A stretch of DNA of 64,000 nt from Alphaproteobacteria bacterium. Its GTDB lineage: Bacteria; Pseudomonadota; Alphaproteobacteria; Sphingomonadales; Sphingomonadaceae. The notes under the pieces were generated by a model. It made no database searches and was not told the DNA's origin. It saw only the letters and a program-made list of their open reading frames with translations. The position numbers and the translations under genes were made by a program. Positions 1-8,506 of the stretch are shown piece by piece (the first letter of the stretch is position 1; every line of letters begins with the position of its first letter). The stretch is taken from positions 62,001-126,000 of the forward strand of contig JAUHWC010000003.1 of the NCBI GenBank assembly GCA_030424845.1, read 5' to 3'.

Positions 1-394
1 CGATGCTGTCGATCGGGCGTGCTTCGCCACCGTCAAGCGGCAGCAGCCAGAGGCGCGTCGGGGCATCCTCGTCCTCGTCACCGCGAGAGGAGAGAAAACC
101 GATATGCGAACCATCGGGGCTGAACTTGGGCGAGCTTTCATTCTCGCCCTCGCGCAGCGTCAGCTGCCGCTCGCCGCTGCCATCGACATTGGCGATCCAG
201 AGGTGGCTGAAGTTCTCGTCTTCCTCGAGGTCGGCATGGCTCACCACATAGACGACCTTTGTCCCGTCCGGCGAAATGCTGGGGGAGGAGACCGTCCGGG
301 TCTTGAGCAGGTCCTCGATCTCTACCGGGCGGGCATATGCGGAAACGCTGATGGCGGCGGCAGCAATTGCCGTGATCACAAATCGAAAGGTCAA
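1..394 (-). CDS. S9-type peptidase / WD40-like beta-propeller protein, N-terminal part
   Basis: This is the first ~131 codons of a minus-strand gene that runs off the left edge. I place the start at a TTG (394-392) because AGGAA lies 8 nt upstream and a hydrophobic signal peptide ending in A-Y-A-R follows at once. After the signal come propeller-type blocks, such as SPSISPDGTKVVYVVSHAD and SPKFSPDGSHIGFLSSRGDE. These are typical of the N-terminal propeller of prolyl-oligopeptidase-like (S9) acylaminoacyl peptidases and of TolB-like proteins. The catalytic domain, if any, lies outside the window, so the peptidase assignment is inferred from the propeller style. A GTG six codons or fewer downstream is an alternative start. 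Confidence 0.6.
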   Translation of the reverse strand, partial: MTFRFVITAIAAAAISVSAYARPVEIEDLLKTRTVSSPSISPDGTKVVYVVSHADLEEDENFSHLWIANVDGSGERQLTLREGENESSPKFSPDGSHIGFLSSRGDEDEDAPTRLWLLPLDGGEARPIDSI

Positions 395-488
395 GTTGGG
401 AATTCCTGTTCGCTCGGGGCCGCCGGATGGCGGCGAATCCAGATGCGGCAAAGTGGTTTCAACTGTGATAAATTGTCAAGCGTGATGA

Positions 489-1754
<1,266 letters not shown>

Positions 1755-1861
1755 TCAGGCTGTCAGTAGCAGCCGGCCGACAAGGCAACCATACACCATA
1801 GCTTGCAATTAATGCACCTTCGCTTGCGAAAAGCGGCAGCATGGCACGATCGGCGCGATGC

Positions 1862-2233
1862 CTATTGGCGCAGGTTCATGTACCAGTCGCGCGCTGCCTG
1901 GTAATTCGCCTGGCTGGTGCTCAAGGCTTGTCCGGCATCGATGATGGCCCGCGTCCTGAGGACGATATCATCGGCCAGCGGTTCGTCGAAGGCCATCCCG
2001 GCATGGGGATGGCTTGACCACACGATGGTGCCGAAAGTCTCGAAATCCAGCCATGTCAGCACGCCTTCGGACCCGATGGCCAGCGGATCGCCGCAGTGCA
2101 GGCGCGCACCCTTGCGGGACAGGTCGCGAAGACTGACCCGGGGGGCGCCCGAAAGCGTGATCAACTGCGCGGGCAGGTCAGTGCGCAAGCGGCTTTCGCA
2201 GCGGCGCGGCTTGGTGATGTCGCGATGTTCCAT
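1862..2233 (-). CDS. PilZ-domain protein
   Basis: A 123-residue cytoplasmic protein. Residues ~5-95 form a single PilZ domain: an N-terminal RRCESRLRTDLPAQL segment like the RxxxR di-GMP-binding motif, then the S-L-R-D-L-S-R-K-G-A-R-L-H strand matching D/NxSxxG, and a later GTIVWSSHPHAGMAFDEPL segment. PilZ domains bind cyclic di-GMP and usually act as effectors of motility, adhesion or envelope processes. Here D-L-S-R-K-G replaces the canonical NxSxGG, so binding should be tested. It stands alone between ligA and a secreted-protein gene. A CTAGGT-N6-ACCTAG inverted repeat lies ~70 bp upstream, and the same palindrome recurs upstream of the FixJ/LuxR regulator at 37 kb. Confidence 0.8.
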   Translation of the reverse strand: MEHRDITKPRRCESRLRTDLPAQLITLSGAPRVSLRDLSRKGARLHCGDPLAIGSEGVLTWLDFETFGTIVWSSHPHAGMAFDEPLADDIVLRTRAIIDAGQALSTSQANYQAARDWYMNLRQ

Positions 2234-2301
2234 GCGGCCTTCCCCTTCAGCGGAAGAAGGCCGTTATGGTGAAAATTCACGCAGGATTGCTGGATGCCGG
2301 C

Positions 2302-2319
2302 CTAGGTAATCGCACCTAG
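2302..2319. promoter_or_regulatory. Inverted repeat CTAGGT-N6-ACCTAG upstream of the PilZ gene
   Basis: A perfect 6-bp inverted repeat with a 6-nt spacer sits 69-86 bp before the PilZ start codon, in the gap after the upstream secreted-protein gene. The same core and spacer length recur at 36889-36906. The spacing suits a dimeric regulator; no T-run follows, so it is not an obvious terminator. Confidence 0.4.
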
Positions 2320-2330
2320 CGCCCGCCTGC

Positions 2331-3230
2331 TCAATCGGCGTTGGGATCCGGTGCCCCGCGCGCCATGGCCCCGAAATCATCGGCTTGCGGGCCGGGGATC
2401 ACGGTGAGGGTGTGGACCAGCCGGAACTTGCCGTCGATGTAGCGGAAAGTGTGGCTGTCGGGCCCGCCCGTTTCGGAACTGCCGAAGCGCATGAACACGT
2501 TGATCGAGCCCATCTCCTCGTCCACCAGGTAATCGCGATTGGTCAGGTAGAGCACGCCCGGCGGCATGCCGACTTCGCACGAGGCATCGGGCCGGTTGTC
2601 GCGATTGGTGTAGCCACCGCCTTCCAGCCTGGCACAAGGGATGCCCCACGGAATATCGGTGAACTTGTCCGAAAACCCGTCGAGATAGGCATTGGCGCCG
2701 CGGATCATCTCTGCCGGATCGGTGCGCTGGTACTCGTGCAGCGGCTCCCAGTTCTCGGCCCGGGAATAGCGCAGGAAGGCGTTGGCGTTGAACAGCCAGT
2801 CCCCTTCCCTGGTCACGATCGAATCCACCCTGATGATCTTGCCCTCATGGACATAGAGGCGGGTGCCGATGATGTAGGGCACGGGAGCCGTCACCACCAT
2901 TTCGGTGAAGGTCTTGCAGCGCACCGGGTCATGCAGGCTCATGTCGTAATCGATGGCGAGCGGCGTGTTCCACATGCCGGCTGCGGCATCCACCGTTTCC
3001 ATGTTTTCCAGGTAATGGGCATTTTCAGCGAGGGGCAGGCCTGACATGTCGCCCGCACGCTGGCCGGCAACGAAGGACGCGGTGATCTGCTTAAGCTCGT
3101 CGAGCGTGCAGCTTGGCCGGTCCACGCGCTGTGCATAGGGGCTGGCCGGCGGGCCGCCCTGTGCAGCGGCAGGAGCGCTCACGCCAATCAGGGCCAGCGC
3201 CGCAGCGCCGCAAGCAAGTGTCTTCAGCAT
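2331..3230 (-). CDS. Secreted DUF8021-like protein (paralogue 1)
   Basis: A 299-residue exported protein with a clear Sec signal peptide (residues 1-23, cleavage after A-A-A-Q). The mature part has two halves with NTF2/SnoaL-like features. It contains S-C-T-L-D-E-L, LPLAENAHYLENMETVDAA, SLHDPVRCKTFTEMVV, IVTREGDWLFNA, WGIPCARLEGGGY and GPDSHTFRYIDGKFRLVHT, the pattern I associate with DUF8021, a family of unknown function common in fungi. Conserved Cys residues may form disulfides in the periplasm. It lies between a PilZ gene and a second protein of the same general type, downstream of a GST and acetyl-CoA synthetase. A role in handling aromatic substrates is only suggested by location. Confidence 0.6.
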   Translation of the reverse strand: MLKTLACGAAALALIGVSAPAAAQGGPPASPYAQRVDRPSCTLDELKQITASFVAGQRAGDMSGLPLAENAHYLENMETVDAAAGMWNTPLAIDYDMSLHDPVRCKTFTEMVVTAPVPYIIGTRLYVHEGKIIRVDSIVTREGDWLFNANAFLRYSRAENWEPLHEYQRTDPAEMIRGANAYLDGFSDKFTDIPWGIPCARLEGGGYTNRDNRPDASCEVGMPPGVLYLTNRDYLVDEEMGSINVFMRFGSSETGGPDSHTFRYIDGKFRLVHTLTVIPGPQADDFGAMARGAPDPNAD

Positions 3231-3257
3231 TGTTCTGTTCCCCCCCCCACGGTCCGC

Positions 3258-4292
3258 TCAGCGGACGTCCTGGATTTCCTCGCTGCGGCACTGTTCGTAG
3301 GTGCTCCACCCCGAACACATGCCATAGGGGCCGCGGATGAAGATCGCCTCGATCCGGCTGATCAGCCCGTTCTCGATCTTGAACAGCTCGCCCAGCTGCC
3401 AGGTCCAGTTGATGTTGCGATGATCGAAGAAGGCGAAGGAAAATACGATCCCCCGCTCGCGGTCCACCGCCACGAAGCGCCTGTCGCGAATGGAAGAGAC
3501 GACGTTGAACAGGCTGGTTTCCAGCTGTTCGCGGCAGCCCAGGCGCGGGCCGAGCGAGCCGACCGGCGCACCTTCCGGCGCGGCGGCGATGATGCCGTTC
3601 TCATAGCGCAGGCAAGCATCGGTGAAAGGGTAATAGCCATCGCCCTGGTTGCGCTGGATCGCCTCGAAATAGGCATTGGCCACTTCCACCAGCTCGGCGC
3701 GGCTGTGGCGTTCATCTTCCGGCACGGCCCGCAAATAGCCATCCCAGGGCGAGCCCATCGCTTCGACCATCTCGCCGGTGTTGCCGAACACGCCGGGGTT
3801 GGATGCACCGCCACCCAGCGGGCGATCGGGCCGCGCGGCAATCTGTTCGACTTCCGAAATGAGCCCGTCCGCATTGATCCGGAGGCGCAGCGACAGCCCC
3901 ACCGGATCAGGCTCCATCGCGGCACCCGCGGCCGAGGTCGATCCCTGTTCCTGCACCGTCACCAGCGCGCCGACCTGCAGTGTTTCCACGTCCGGCACGA
4001 TCAGGCGATAGCCTTGGGCCGAGGTGGTGGTGGCCCACATGCCTTCATTGCCCAGCGGCATTTCCACGCCGTTCTCGGTAAAGCGCACGTCGCGGGCAAA
4101 CAGCTCGTCCGATACCTCGCCATCGGCCATCGCCTGCAGGTACCGCTCGACATATCCTTCGAGGCACTCGCGCTGGCACTCGAACCGTTCCAGCGGCACG
4201 CCGGCAACCTGTGCGCCGGCCGGCACGGCCATTGCGGAAAGCCCCAGCGCGGCAGCCGACACCAGCGAATTGCGGATGAGTCTTGTCATCAT
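3258..4292 (-). CDS. Secreted SnoaL/DUF8021-like protein (paralogue 2)
   Basis: A 344-residue exported protein of unknown function. The frame is open further upstream, but the start is set at 4292 by a GAGGGGA ribosome-binding site and by the signal peptide that begins there (M-M-T-R-L-I-R-N-S, cleavage after P-A-G-A-Q). The mature chain opens with FECQRECLEGYVERYLQAMA and carries RFTENGVEMPLGNEGMW and LISRIEAIFIRGPYGMCSGW. These look like two SnoaL-like halves related to the neighbour 28 bp downstream. Cysteines cluster at the N terminus and near the C terminus. The two genes probably form an operon; function unknown. Confidence 0.55.
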   Translation of the reverse strand: MMTRLIRNSLVSAAALGLSAMAVPAGAQVAGVPLERFECQRECLEGYVERYLQAMADGEVSDELFARDVRFTENGVEMPLGNEGMWATTTSAQGYRLIVPDVETLQVGALVTVQEQGSTSAAGAAMEPDPVGLSLRLRINADGLISEVEQIAARPDRPLGGGASNPGVFGNTGEMVEAMGSPWDGYLRAVPEDERHSRAELVEVANAYFEAIQRNQGDGYYPFTDACLRYENGIIAAAPEGAPVGSLGPRLGCREQLETSLFNVVSSIRDRRFVAVDRERGIVFSFAFFDHRNINWTWQLGELFKIENGLISRIEAIFIRGPYGMCSGWSTYEQCRSEEIQDVR

Positions 4293-4374
4293 TCCCCTCT
4301 CCCTCTCTCGGGACGGGAGAATAACCGCTATTCCCTTGGGTGCCAGAACGAATTTGTAATCGTGTTTGTCAGCC

Positions 4375-5010
4375 TCAGGCAGCGGCCTGCGCCCGCTTGT
4401 AGGCGGGGCGGGCCTGGAGGCGCTGCCAATAGGCGGCAACGTGGGGTGGTAGCGTGATCTCGCTCTTGGTGAATTCGGCCAGCAGGAAAGCATAGCCGAT
4501 CGAGATGTCGGCGATGGTGAAGCGGTCGCCCGTCACCCATTGCCGCCCGTCTGCCAGGTAATTGTCGAGATAGGCCAGGCGCTTGTCCAGCTGGCCCAGC
4601 TGGTCGGCGATGGTGTTGTTGGTCTGCTCGCCGGTGAACACCCGTGTGCGGAAGATCGTGCCGATGGGCGTGGCAAGGTCTGCCTCTCCGAAATGGAGCA
4701 TTTGCAGGTGGGCGGCGTAATGTTCAGCCGAAGGGCGCGGCCCAACCGCAAGCGCGGTGGCTTTCTCGTCGCCTGCCACCAGTCGCCTGCCGGTGATGTA
4801 GAGCAGGATGCCGATGCTCTCGAACATGGTGATGGGTTCATCCGCATCATCGTCCACGATTGTCGGGACGGAACCGAGCGGGTTCACCTCCAGGAAGCTG
4901 TCCGGCACGGGAATGCCGAAGGTCTCCAGGCGGTAAGGCTCCTCCATCTCTTCCATCAGCCAGACAATGCGCTGGCTGCGCGAATTCGGCACGTGGTAGA
5001 TCGTGATCAT
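4375..5010 (-). CDS. Glutathione S-transferase family protein
   Basis: A 211-residue cytosolic GST. The N-terminal thioredoxin-fold half (1-80) has VPNSRSQRIVWLMEEM, the cis-Pro segment LGSVPTIVDDD and the E-S motif in T-M-F-E-S-I-G-I. The C-terminal helical half includes the N-capping region DRFTIADISIGYAF. Ser10 or Ser12 is the probable glutathione-activating residue. It starts 15 nt after the acetyl-CoA synthetase stop and is probably co-transcribed with it. In sphingomonads, GSTs near lignin genes include the beta-aryl-ether-cleaving LigE/LigF/LigG enzymes; the setting makes an aromatic-related role possible, but sequence alone does not show it. Confidence 0.8.
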   Translation of the reverse strand: MITIYHVPNSRSQRIVWLMEEMEEPYRLETFGIPVPDSFLEVNPLGSVPTIVDDDADEPITMFESIGILLYITGRRLVAGDEKATALAVGPRPSAEHYAAHLQMLHFGEADLATPIGTIFRTRVFTGEQTNNTIADQLGQLDKRLAYLDNYLADGRQWVTGDRFTIADISIGYAFLLAEFTKSEITLPPHVAAYWQRLQARPAYKRAQAAA

Positions 5011-5025
5011 CGGTTACAGGCCTCC

Positions 5026-6975
5026 TCAACCCTTGTTGTGCGGACTGTTGGCCAGCAGGTCGTCCACCACGCTCGGGTCTGCCAAAGTCGAGGTGTCGCC
5101 GAGGTTGCCGGTGTCGTTCTCGGCAATCTTGCGCAGGATGCGGCGCATGATCTTGCCGCTGCGGGTCTTGGGCAGGCCGGGGGCGAACTGCACCACGTCC
5201 GGCGTGGCGATGGCGCCGATTTCCTTGCGCACCCACTGCACCAGCTCCTTGCGCAATTCCTCGCTGTTCTCGACGCCTTCCATGGTGGTGACATAGGCAT
5301 AAATGCCTTGTCCCTTCACCTCATGCGGCATGCCGACAACCGCGGCTTCGGCCACGGCATCGTGGTCCACCAGTGCGCTTTCGACTTCGGCCGTGCCCAT
5401 GCGGTGGCCGGAGACGTTGATCACATCGTCGATCCGCCCGGTGATCCAGTAATAGCCATCCTCGTCACGGCGGCATCCGTCACCGGTGAAGTACTTTCCG
5501 GGATACTGGGTGAAATAGGTCTGGATGAAGCGGTCATGGTCGCCATAGACGGTGCGCATCTGGCCGGGCCAGCTGTCGAGGATGACGAGCGCGCCTTCCG
5601 TCGCGCCTTCAAGGATATGGCCGTCAGCTGGATCGACCACGGCGGGCTTCACTCCGAACATCGGGAAGCTGGCAGAGCCGGGCTTAAGCGCATGGGCGCC
5701 GGGCAGGGGAGTGATCATGTGGCCGCCGGTTTCGGTCTGCCACCATGTGTCGACGATCGGGCAGCGGTTGTCGCCGACCACGTCATAATACCAGTCCCAC
5801 GCCTCGGGGTTGATCGGTTCGCCCACGGAACCCAGCAGTTTCAAGCTCTTGCGGCTGGTCCTTTTCACCCATTCATCCCCTTCGCGCATGAGGGCGCGCA
5901 GGGCCGTGGGTGCGGCATAGAACTGTTCGACCTGGTACTTGTCCACCACCTGCCAGAAGCGGGAGAAGTCCGGGTAATTGGGCACGCCTTCGAACATCAG
6001 GGTTGTCGCACCGTTCATCAGCGGGCCGTAGACGACATAGCTGTGGCCGGTGACCCAGCCGATATCCGCCGCGCACCAGTAAACCTGCCCCGGCCGGTAG
6101 TCGAAGGTGTATTCATGCGTCATGCTGGCCCACACGGCATAGCCGCCGGTGGTGTGCAGCACGCCCTTGGGCTTGCCGGTGGAGCCGGAGGTGTAGAGGA
6201 TGAACAGCGGGTCTTCCGCATTCATTTCCTCGGGTTCGCAGGCCACGGGCATGTCTGCCACGGCTTGCGCCCAATCGACATCGCGGCCTTCCACGAAGCC
6301 CACGTCTGCCCCTGTGTGGCGCAGCATGACGACGCAATCGATCTTCGCCTTCTGGCACGCGGCATCGACATTAGCCTTGAGCGGAACCGTCTTGCCGCCG
6401 CGCAGGCCCTCGTCCGCGGTGAGGACGATGGTGCTCTCGCAATCGGTGATGCGCTGGGCGAGGGCATCGGGACTGAAACCGGCGAACACGATCGAATGCA
6501 CTGCGCCGATGCGGGCGCAGGCGAGCATTGCCACGGCCGCTTCGGGAACCATCGGCAGGTAGATCGTGACACGGTCGCCGCGCTTCACGCCCTTGGCCTT
6601 GAGCAGGTTTGCAAATTTGCAGGTCGCCTCGTGAAGCTCGCGATAGGTCAGCTGTCGGCCGGGCGTGTCGGGATGGTCCGGCTCCCACAGGATCGCCACT
6701 TCGTCTGCACGGGTTTCGAGGTGCCGGTCCAGGCAGTTGGCGGCCAGGTTGAGCGTGCCGTCCTCGAACCACCTGATGCGGAAATTGTCCGCATCGAAGC
6801 AGGTATCCTTGATCCTGGTCGGCTGGCGCATCCAGTCGATCCGCTGTGCCTCGCCCAGCCAGAAGTTTTCCGGATCATCCACGCTGGCGCGATATTTCAG
6901 CGCGTACCCGTCTGCGGTGATTTTCGCATTTTCGGCCCATTCCTTCGGCACCGGATGGGTATGGTGATCGTGCAT
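5026..6975 (-). CDS. acs: Acetyl-CoA synthetase (AMP-forming)
   Basis: Activates acetate with ATP and CoA to acetyl-CoA via acetyl-AMP in the cytoplasm. The 649-residue length is standard. Visible motifs in order: the ACS N-terminal cap ([20 protein letters not shown]), [20 protein letters not shown], the P-loop [12 protein letters not shown], the WWQTETGG core, and [18 protein letters not shown] with the lysine that is acetylated in Acs proteins. It lies 42 bp after the MarR gene and 15 bp before the GST gene, suggesting a marR-acs-gst unit. Placement beside FerA/FerB, whose lyase step releases acetyl-CoA, hints at C2-unit handling, though housekeeping acetate use is equally possible. Confidence 0.95.
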   Translation of the reverse strand: MHDHHTHPVPKEWAENAKITADGYALKYRASVDDPENFWLGEAQRIDWMRQPTRIKDTCFDADNFRIRWFEDGTLNLAANCLDRHLETRADEVAILWEPDHPDTPGRQLTYRELHEATCKFANLLKAKGVKRGDRVTIYLPMVPEAAVAMLACARIGAVHSIVFAGFSPDALAQRITDCESTIVLTADEGLRGGKTVPLKANVDAACQKAKIDCVVMLRHTGADVGFVEGRDVDWAQAVADMPVACEPEEMNAEDPLFILYTSGSTGKPKGVLHTTGGYAVWASMTHEYTFDYRPGQVYWCAADIGWVTGHSYVVYGPLMNGATTLMFEGVPNYPDFSRFWQVVDKYQVEQFYAAPTALRALMREGDEWVKRTSRKSLKLLGSVGEPINPEAWDWYYDVVGDNRCPIVDTWWQTETGGHMITPLPGAHALKPGSASFPMFGVKPAVVDPADGHILEGATEGALVILDSWPGQMRTVYGDHDRFIQTYFTQYPGKYFTGDGCRRDEDGYYWITGRIDDVINVSGHRMGTAEVESALVDHDAVAEAAVVGMPHEVKGQGIYAYVTTMEGVENSEELRKELVQWVRKEIGAIATPDVVQFAPGLPKTRSGKIMRRILRKIAENDTGNLGDTSTLADPSVVDDLLANSPHNKG

Positions 6976-7017
6976 TCCTGACTCCCGCTTGCTCTTTCAG
7001 GCAGACCTAGGAAATCC

Positions 7018-7434
7018 TCACGGATTGCGCCAGAGGGCATCCAGCGCCGGAAGCAGGTGATGGCGATGCTCGGCCGGCACGCGCGCGAGCATTTCCGCCT
7101 CGAAACGCTCGATGATGGCAAGCGCCTGCTCCCGCCTGGCTTCTCCATCGCGGGTCAGCACGAGGCCCTGTGACTTTCCGTCCAGCGGATTGCGGTCGAT
7201 CAGCCCGGCATCCTCCAGCCGCTTGAGCAACGGCACCATGTTGGCGCGCTGGATATCCAGTTCGCGGCCCAGCGCGCTGGCGGTGACATCGGGATTGGCG
7301 CCGATCAGCAGCAGCAGCGAGGCATCCACCTGCTTGAGCCCGATGTCGGACAGGCGCGCGGCAAGTTCCGCTGCCGTGGCGTTGGCAGCGCGGCGCAGGG
7401 AATAGCCCGGGTATCGGCGCAGCGGATCGTCCAT
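7018..7434 (-). CDS. ferC: MarR-family repressor, FerC-like
   Basis: A 138-residue winged-helix MarR protein. The wHTH lies at residues ~45-105 (ASALGRELDIQRANMVPLLK, then LEDAGLIDRNPLDGKSQGL for the wing). Helices at both ends would dimerise. I chose the ATG at 7434; a GTG three codons earlier is open too. It is transcribed away from ferB, and the 107-bp divergent gap holds a 46-bp imperfect inverted repeat. In Sphingobium SYK-6 the MarR protein FerC, located next to ferB-ferA, represses them and is released by hydroxycinnamoyl-CoA thioesters; the same arrangement here supports the name by inference. It may also control the acs-gst genes downstream. Confidence 0.75.
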   Translation of the reverse strand: MDDPLRRYPGYSLRRAANATAAELAARLSDIGLKQVDASLLLLIGANPDVTASALGRELDIQRANMVPLLKRLEDAGLIDRNPLDGKSQGLVLTRDGEARREQALAIIERFEAEMLARVPAEHRHHLLPALDALWRNP

Positions 7435-7450
7435 GGCACCCACCCTAACT

Positions 7451-7496
7451 ATTGTTGTTGATCATAGCAATCCTTATCGCTATGAGTGATAACAAT
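7451..7496. promoter_or_regulatory. 46-bp imperfect inverted repeat, probable FerC operator
   Basis: Two 18-nt arms (7451-7468 and 7479-7496) match at 14 of 18 positions around a 10-nt centre. Each arm has an outer ATTGTT block and an inner, perfectly conserved TCATAGC block. It lies 17 bp from the marR start and 46 bp from the ferB start, so a bound dimer pair would cover both promoters. Size and position fit a MarR-family operator. Confidence 0.65.
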
Positions 7497-7541
7497 TGAG
7501 GAAATGGCGCGAGTCGCGCCGCAACATGTGGAGAGCATACA

Positions 7542-8402
7542 ATGGCAATGCCGTCGCAACCCGATCCCCGCCCGCAGGAAGAGACCGTCAAGTACGAGGT
7601 CGTCGACGGCGTGGCATGGGTCTATTTCAACCGTCCCGACAAGAAGAACTGCATGAGCCCCAAGCTCAACAAGCAGATGCTGATCGTGCTGGAGGAGCTG
7701 GAATTCCGTGACGACGTGCAGGTGCTCGTCCTCAGTGGCGAGGGTGACAGCTGGTCCGCCGGCATGGACCTGCTCGAATACTTCCGCGAAGCCGAACTGC
7801 AAGGCATCCACAAGACCCGCGAACACCAGCGCCAGGCCTATGGCTGGTGGGAACGCCTGCGGTGGTATGAGAAAGCCACCATCGGCATGATCAACGGCTG
7901 GTGCTTCGGCGGCGGCTACGGTCCGCTGTTCGCCTGTGACATCGCCGTTGCCTCGGACAAGGCGCAGTTCGGCCTGTCGGAAATCAACTGGGCCATCCTG
8001 CCCGGCGGTGGTGCATCCAAGGTTGCGGCGGAACTGATGCCTTACCGCAAGGCCATGTATCACGCGATGATGGGCCAGAACCTCAGCGGCCAGGAAGCGG
8101 CTGACCAGGGCCTCGTCACCGAATGCGTGCCGCATGACCAGCTCAAGGCCCGCGTCCAGGAAATCGCCGATGTCCTGAAGAAGAAGGACACCCAGGCCCT
8201 GCGTGCCACCAAGTGGGCCATGCGCCGCGTCATGGAAATGACCTATGACAATGCCGAGGACTACCTGATCCGCGCCCAGGAAGCGCTCAATGACTTCGGC
8301 GGCTGGGAAACCCGCAAGGAAGCCACCAAGCAGTTCCTTGACGAAAAGACCTTCAAGCCCGGCCTTGGTGCATTCGACAAGACCAAGGTCCAGAAGGACT
8401 GA
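7542..8402 (+). CDS. ferB: Hydroxycinnamoyl-CoA hydratase-lyase (feruloyl-CoA hydratase/lyase)
   Basis: A crotonase-fold enzyme that hydrates feruloyl-CoA and then cleaves it to vanillin and acetyl-CoA; p-coumaroyl- and caffeoyl-CoA are usual alternatives. The 286-residue protein has the HCHL signatures: FNRPDKKNCMSPKLN, the oxyanion segments WSAGMDLLEYFRE (~71-83) and INGWCFGGGYGPLFACDIAV (~117-136), and Glu147 in LSEINWAILPGGG at the place of the catalytic acid. The helical tail is typical. The start at 7542 follows a GGAGAG site. It is first in ferB-ferA, divergent from the MarR repressor across the large inverted repeat, and so is probably induced by its own CoA-ester substrates. Confidence 0.92.
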   Translation: MAMPSQPDPRPQEETVKYEVVDGVAWVYFNRPDKKNCMSPKLNKQMLIVLEELEFRDDVQVLVLSGEGDSWSAGMDLLEYFREAELQGIHKTREHQRQAYGWWERLRWYEKATIGMINGWCFGGGYGPLFACDIAVASDKAQFGLSEINWAILPGGGASKVAAELMPYRKAMYHAMMGQNLSGQEAADQGLVTECVPHDQLKARVQEIADVLKKKDTQALRATKWAMRRVMEMTYDNAEDYLIRAQEALNDFGGWETRKEATKQFLDEKTFKPGLGAFDKTKVQKD

Positions 8403-8421
8403 TCCCAATCAATGCATGAAG

Positions 8422-8454
8422 CGTCACCCCTGCCAATGGTGGGGGTGACGTTTT
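8422..8454 (+). terminator. Hairpin with T4 tail between ferB and ferA
   Basis: A 9-bp perfect stem (8422-8430 with 8442-8450, CGTCACCCC/GGGGTGACG) has an 11-nt loop and is followed by TTTT. It sits 20 nt after the ferB stop and 53 nt before ferA. It could be a partial terminator that lowers ferA expression, or a 3' stabilising structure for the ferB message. Confidence 0.5.
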
Positions 8455-8506
8455 GCGTGTCCATGGCTAGGACGCGGTTCGAGATTTCCGAGTGGAGAGA
8501 GTTTCC

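Noticed and set aside
1804-1816. TGCA-ATTAA-TGCA element upstream of ligA considered as an operator
   Set aside because: Only the short TGCA ends are symmetric, TGCA is itself palindromic, and no regulator gene is adjacent. It may be promoter sequence but is not supported as a named site.
4540-6981. Long plus-strand open frame opposite acs
   Set aside because: Its sequence is the His/Arg/Gly-rich shadow typical of antisense frames in GC-rich genes; acs on the minus strand has every family motif.
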